Shown here piece by piece: positions 58,800 through 64,000 of a DNA stretch of 64,000 nt. Location of the stretch: NCBI RefSeq assembly GCF_001723175.1, contig NC_064655.1:3348001-3412000 (forward strand), read 5' to 3'. The translations under genes were made by a program, and so were the position numbers. The DNA is from Penicillium oxalicum (taxonomy: Eukaryota; Ascomycota; Eurotiomycetes; Eurotiales; Aspergillaceae). The stretch's first letter is position 1, and the number at the start of each line of letters is the position of its first letter. The notes under the pieces were generated by a model that worked only from the letters and a program-made list of their open reading frames with translations, had not been told where the DNA came from and did no database searches.

Positions 58800-61531
58800 T
58801 CATGCCGAATGCGTCGGGGTGGGTTGTTTTCTCTCCGAAATCTGCGGGACAATCCACCAGTCGTGCCAGCGCGCCTTGGAGCCAATCTCGGGGATGGTCA
58901 CGTCCAGAGTGACACGCTGTGGCTCCGACGGCGACGAGGCTGACCTCGTGAGTGCTTTCTTCACCGTCTCAATAGCAATGCTCGTTCCAATACAAGCTCG
59001 CATCGTATCCTTGATTTCACGGCGCCAATCATCTTCAATGGCAATGGGAGCCGGAGTCGCTGATGATGACGGCATGCTGTGGTCACTGAAGGCTCCGTTG
59101 GCGAGGGTCGCCTCCCATGCCTTGCGAGCCTCGGTGATGGCCTTGGAAGCCCGATCCAGAACGGTGGCGTCCGAATCACCATCCAAGGCGGCCTCGCGCT
59201 GGAACTCTTCATAAGGGACCAGCTCCGGCAAGGAGATGGGGAGGAAGGGCTTCATGCGGAGCTCGTAGCGATGTCGGTCGCTGGAGTATGCCTTGGAGCC
59301 AGCCGCACGGGGCAGAATCTGGTGACGGGCCAACAGGACATAGAGGGCGTGAAGGGCGATCGCAAACGCGTCAATCGCAATAATGTGGGTTGTGAGCCGT
59401 TCGAGATACAAGAACGAGCGATGATACGCGGCGGAACTTTGTGCATGGCTGCCACCACTCACCAGATCGCGTTTACGGGCGGCCACGGTGAATGTGCGAA
59501 TACGGTCGAGATGGCCAAGGTGCGTTGAGCACAGATGTGAAAGATACCAGTAGATGCCGGGAAGTTCTTCCGGGGCATAGATTGAAAGCTCGAATCCCAT
59601 GTGGAGAATGAGACGAAGCTGAAGCAGCTTCTGGTGATAAGCCCAGCTGCTGAGGGGATAGGAGAACGTAGAGTCTCCACCTTGAACTTGCAATGCGGGT
59701 TCCGCACTGAGATCTTGAAGTTGGAGGTCGAGTTCTTCGGCCTGCATGGAAATGAGATTAGTCCGATTTCATCTCTGATCGGCAATGAGATTCATTACCT
59801 CCATCTGAAGGTTATCCCAGTCGACAACTGTGTGACAGATGGTGCGACGGACACGGCAGCGATTTAAACAAGCGGAGCGCACGGTATCGATGAAAGGCTA
59901 GACACGGTCAGCGGCGTATGGGACGGGTCTGGTTTATCATTGAGATCTACCTGGCCAAAACGCTTCACGAAATTATCCATAATTTGAGCGATTCGAAATC
60001 GTGGATCCGAGGGCAGCTCGACTTCGTCCAGGTTGGCTCGAAGTAGCATACTCGCGGGTAATACTAGCTCGGCCAGATCGTCGTACAGGTACTTCCGGAC
60101 GGAGACGGTACCGAGAATCGAAGAGTCGCCGACTATCAAAGCCTGCAAAAGGGATCGAATGTAGACAGAAGGCTGCGGCTTGCGTGAGACGAGCGTCCAA
60201 ACGGCAGTCTGTGATTATGAATCAGCGAAAATTCAGACCCTAAGACACGTGCATTTCCTTTACCTTGAAATTACTGGGCCCCCGGTAATCCAGCATCTGT
60301 TGCATGTCAATTGCGTCTTGACAAAGACGCCGCATTTGCTCCAAAGCGTCCTCTTGTTTGATGTTGACGATCGGCCGAGGCGGCACCGTACTGGCGAGTT
60401 TGCGTTGAAGCTTGAGGCTAAAAGCCTCGGGTACTGGTTTTCCAAGCGAAACGGTTTCAGATACTGACTTCAAGTATTTCAAGCACGACGCGAAGCTCTC
60501 GGTAGACCTTGTCTCCAAAACCTCGAGATCCTGATCAACAGAGGCAAGAAACTCTCGTCGCAGGTGAAGCCGGCTACGCATCGCATCCTTATGGCTCAAG
60601 TCAATTGTGTCCTGAGCATCCACCCAGTCAACTGCTTGATCCAGTAAGCGATAAAAGTGTGACGAATCGAATCCAGACAGAAGATTGCGGTTGTAGAGCT
60701 GCGTGACGAAATCTTCTTCCTGTATCACGGACATGCATTAATATTCCGCAATGCGGGTTGAAAAAACAATCGGGGTCCTACGTACTTCGTAGTAATATTC
60801 AGATGCCACTCGGGCATGAACATAGTCACAAGCTTTGACCAATGCTAGACAATAAGCGCGTAGTACCAGTCCTACCAAGGGGTATTTGCTGGGGGCGCGA
60901 TCAAATTGAGCTTCCTCCAATGTCTTCGGCGTCGGCCATAGTAGCTTGTCGATATAGATGGAGGTAAAGAGCGTTTGTGAGAGTGGATGGCCCATATGCC
61001 AAGCCATCTGTAATGGCATCAGCATAGGCATGTTTGGAGCGATGGTGTACACCAAGTTTTGGCTGGCTCACCTCATGGCAGAGGAGCTGGTCCATCAACC
61101 CGACCACTTCCTCCGGTGTCAGCTCTCTTCGTGTATCGTAATTGACCTCGAGCGCCTCAACTTGATCTTCCCCAGGCGCAATATAGCCGCTATCCATCTT
61201 GGAGTCCATGATCTAGCACAGGTCCAGCCCAAAGTCAGCTCCCACTTGTTTTGCTTTTTGGAGTTCTATCCCATTCCAGCAATGACGCACCTCCAATGCG
61301 CCCACGGCCTCAAAAAGCGTGAACGACTCATCTTTGACAAGCTGGCCGACTCGAAGTTCTGCGTGCTTCCAAAATTTCAATTAGACTCGACTGCGACCCC
61401 TTAACGAGGAAGGGACAAAGCTTAGCTGTACTTGAAGCGGCTTGCGTGAATTCGGCGGTGATGTCGCGCGGCGCAGTCGACTGCGTGGCCGCTCGCGGCG
61501 GGGGCACGCGGACCTCGTTATTCGGCAGCAT
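58800..61531 (-). CDS. MAK10: NatC N-terminal acetyltransferase auxiliary subunit Mak10/Naa35
   Basis: Auxiliary, ribosome-anchoring subunit of the NatC complex, which acetylates N-termini beginning Met-Leu, Met-Ile, Met-Phe and Met-Trp together with Mak3/Naa30 and Mak31/Naa38. Eight exons inferred: 61531-61432, 61358-61291, 61212-61072, 61007-60786, 60719-60264, 60208-59951, 59897-59799, 59741-58800, about 761 residues. All seven introns (53-78 nt) are phase-consistent. Family features restored by splicing are DITAEFTQAASKLRVGQLVKD at the start, the short exon with FTLFEAVGALE, IMDSKMDSGY, LTPEEVVGLMDQLLCHE joined to MAWHMGHPLSQTLFTS, and SVYIRSLLQALIVGD. The C-terminal exon holds a large helical region. 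It is a housekeeping gene of average length for the family, and no catalytic domain is expected. The exact edge of the last intron (59741/59742) is uncertain by a base or two. Confidence 0.92.
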
Positions 61532-62032
61532 TGTGCAGAGGTTTTAAGCTCTGCAGTATGCTGCCGATTCTGTTTATAGGACCAATTGACAGGTTCGAGC
61601 GGCACTTGCAGGTTATTTCGCAGGTTGGGTTAGGGCGCGAGGGGTGTGGCGGGGAAGACATGGGCGGAAGAAAGGTGTCGGCGAGGACGGACGATCTGGG
61701 CGCGGTGCTCTGACGTGCAGTTACCGGCCGAGGACAGAGGCTGGATGTACACTATGATCCTGGCAAACTAAAGCTTTATATTCACTTACGAGGCTCAAGA
61801 GGTCCTTTTATTTGGGGGAGAAATCACTGGAGAAGCAGGAAATTGATCAAGAGTCTGTCTGTGGGCCTAGACAGATCTCGTATTGCTACACATGTACAAA
61901 AAGGTTGTATTGTTCCTCCATGAAATCGGCCGTCTTATTGCTTGTATCCAGCCAACTTGTGATATTCACGACGCTGTCCGGGCAAAGCTCATTCTTGGAC
62001 TCCCAGCCATAATCAAAACGGGTTGAGATCGT
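61532..62032. other. Intergenic between MAK10 and ATP15
   Basis: Promoter side of the NatC gene and 3' flank of the ATP synthase epsilon gene. No gene recognised. Confidence 0.6.
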
Positions 62033-62371
62033 CTATTTCTCGGCGTTCTGGGCGATGGCCTCGTTGTTGGCCTGGGCGAGCGAGCGGACTTCACCCTGCT
62101 TGCCGTTCTTTTGGCAGAATATCCAGTCAGTATTGACGGCTCAACTGACACAGATTCACCAGTCCAGCTTACCTCCCACTTGGCGAAACGGAGATCCATT
62201 TGACCGCGGCGCTCAGCGGCGAGGCGGGACTGCTCCTTCAACGAGCGGCGCACCGTCCGGGCGGCAATGGCCAGGTAGCGGTTGTAGCTACATCCATGTT
62301 TAGCAGGGTCACCAGTACGTACTGACGGGAAAACCTTACGTCAGGCCAGCGGCTTTCCAAGCAGCAGTCAT
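62033..62371 (-). CDS. ATP15: Mitochondrial ATP synthase subunit epsilon
   Basis: Central-stalk subunit of the mitochondrial F1 sector (eukaryotic epsilon, unrelated to the bacterial one). Three exons: 62371-62340, 62287-62173, 62107-62033 (introns 52 and 65 nt), 73 residues. The sequence opens MTAAWKAAGLTYNRYLAIAARTVR and continues RSLKEQSRLAAERRG, the family pattern with the conserved Trp, Tyr-Asn-Arg-Tyr and basic helix, and ends in an Ala/Asn-rich tail with NAEK. There is no cleavable presequence, as usual for this subunit. The first exon carries only eleven residues, so the gene is hidden from ORF searching. Both joins are in frame with good GTAAGG/GTAAGC donors. Confidence 0.92.
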
Positions 62372-63712
62372 CTTGAATAGTGGATGCGGAGTTGAATGGT
62401 TCAATTGAAGGGGTAAAAACGGGATCGGGTGAGTTTGGAAGCGCTGGACATTCGGAGGATCGGGAACTTCAGTCACGTGAGTGTGAGTCTGACAATCTAT
62501 ATGTCACGTGATGTAGACATCTCATATCTTATCCATAGTCCCCATTGATATCAAATAATGAATACAGGTCTGTCTAGTTGAAGATCTGAAGATATACGTA
62601 AACATAGACTTGACGATCAGGTTAAATGTTGAAGACTTGCTGTAAGAGAGTCAAACATTTGCTGTCTCTAAGTTGACGATCATTGCGAAATATCATGTTT
62701 CGACAAAGGTCAACTAATATTGAAGAATAGAAAAGAATGCCGAGATATCGGTAGAAGGATGGCTCCTATAGCCCTAATCAAGCAAGCATTACGCAATCTC
62801 TTCTTTGAAGGAGGGAAAAAAAGGCCAGACTTGGTGCCTAGGTCGTGCCAGATGTTGCTTCTGTAGGTAGGCGTGAAACTCTTCTCTATGGTTTGTTACG
62901 GTACACTGCCTTGAGGTCTTTCTGTTGATATTACTGGTCAATATTCTCTTATTTTTCAATTATATAGTAAGCCCAATAAACTGATTGCGCGAGAAGTCTA
63001 GTCAAGATGTTTGCTTGATATTTCATCAAATCCAAAAGCCAATCATCCACGCAACTGATGCCTACTAGGTGCAAACATTTCATGGAACCCCATGGTTTTC
63101 TTTTTAGACACTAAAGACAGGTGTTTCCAGAACCTCGCTGGCTCTTCTTCACATTTTAGCGCGATTTACAGCACGTGCTTCACACGGTTTGTTGATATAA
63201 CTAGATCTCTTCTCTCACTTTGAATCCACCATCTCTTACTTCGAACGCAAATCTGAAAGTTACAAAACTTAAACGCACAGCTATCATCACACATCAGTAA
63301 GTAATATTGCTTTGTTCAAAACGCGTCTTCATCCAAGCCTCTCTAGGCTTGGTGAATTACTCTATCCAACAGAGGCTCTTTGATAGCTTCTGTCATGATC
63401 ATGCAGGATAGAGGACAAGCAGGCAGGCACACGGCAGACCATGAGACTCACTGTACGTCACTGGATACTGAATGCCCCTGTCCATACACACATCCTCTTT
63501 TTTTATATCTCTTCGAGGCTATAGAATACCCCGTCCTCCCTGGATATTCTCCCCTCGGAGCACAGATCAACTGTTCCTCGCACAACTTCTTTTCTTGTCC
63601 TTCTCATGCATCCAAGACTCATGCTGTGCCCCGTTCATCAATTATACTAACTCGACCTTGACAGACAATATCCATTCAGCCAGGACATTCAACTTTCATT
63701 CCACATATCAAG
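62372..63712. other. Intergenic, no gene seen
   Basis: Divergent region between the minus-strand ATP15 and the plus-strand gene at the right edge. Two CACGTGA strings at about 62474-62514 lie 100-140 nt upstream of the ATP15 start (E-box-like, as bound by Cbf1-type bHLH proteins). No gene is seen. Confidence 0.5.
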
Positions 63713-64000
63713 ATGCCTCCTACCCGCACTACTGGAAAGAAAGCAGTGGAGAGTGACATAGAGCCACCCAAGCCAAAGCGTCAACTCGTGCGCTGGGATC
63801 GTAAGTATCAGCATTTCCAGTCCGAACCAGGTTTTCTTATTCTGGCAATTTTCGTGAGGTTCGGATTAGACCGTCATGGCAGCTTCGGTCTAGACTGCTC
63901 ATTATATGCGTGCTCAATCAGATAATCAATCAGCCTGGCTGACAATTCTCACAGAGGATCTGGACAACCTTCTGCTGCTCACCATTCAGTCGGCCTGCAA
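63713..64000 (+). CDS. 5' end of an unidentified gene, cut by the window edge
   Basis: Exon 1 is 63713-63800, followed by a 154-nt intron (GTAAGT...TCACAG) and exon 2 from 63955 to the edge. The readable part is about 44 residues: a basic Lys/Arg/Pro-rich start (RTTGKKAVESD, then PKPKRQLVRWD) and then a Leu-rich helix (DLDNLLLLTIQSAC). The pattern resembles small nuclear proteins with a Myb/SANT-like helix after a basic tail, but too little is present to name it. Confidence 0.5.

Overview
The window is nuclear DNA of a filamentous ascomycete, most likely of the Aspergillus/Penicillium group (Eurotiales). The evidence is: genes cut by many short GT-AG introns (about 50-230 nt, often with CTAAC/CTGAC-like branch points), fungal-only families (two Zn2Cys6 regulators, a full-size PDR ABC pump, a DAL5/TNA1-type permease, a NatC Mak10 subunit, a GH5 glucanase close to Eurotiales exgB), no operons and no Shine-Dalgarno sites. 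All exon joins below were made by hand from splice signals, frame and family similarity, and none is backed by transcript data.

Layout. 0.9-3.4 kb: Zn2Cys6 regulator with six exons (minus). 3.4-9.4 kb: long intergenic stretch. 9.4-11.1 kb: MFS anion/vitamin permease (plus). 11.8-12.6 kb: mitochondrial ATPase inhibitor IF1 (plus). 13.4-17.8 kb: ABCG/PDR multidrug transporter (minus). 20.0-21.6 kb: fungal protein with two Cys-rich modules (minus). 22.2-23.9 kb: an unexplained tandem array of diverged exon-intron units (minus). 24.4-25.1 kb: TspO/MBR membrane protein (plus). 28.3-31.0 kb: ThrE/Prm10-like membrane protein with one frameshift (plus). 32.0-33.1 kb: asparaginase-II family enzyme (plus). 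34.9-35.9 kb: HNH-domain protein (plus).

From about 36 to 49 kb the DNA is gene-poor and looks accessory. It holds a tRNA-Val, a Cys-rich unknown protein, an AT-rich minisatellite tract, a small single-pass membrane module present in three tandem copies, a collapsed PNP/ankyrin NLR pseudogene and a pogo/Fot1-type transposase relic. From 49 kb the gene content is ordinary again: GNAT acetyltransferase (plus), secreted GH5 glucanase (minus), a second Zn2Cys6 regulator (minus), the NatC subunit Mak10/Naa35 (minus), ATP synthase epsilon (minus), and the 5' end of a gene running off the right edge.

The genes do not form one pathway. The regulator and the MFS permease near the left end, and the PDR pump, could belong to drug or nutrient response, but nothing in the sequence ties them together. 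The item that most deserves a second look is the 22.2-23.9 kb array. Successive introns are almost the same length (133-135 nt in four of six), the exon-like segments are similar to each other, and most segments are multiples of three, yet every copy carries stop codons. It looks like a repeat-protein gene built by tandem duplication of one symmetrical exon and now eroding, or a spliced non-coding transcript.
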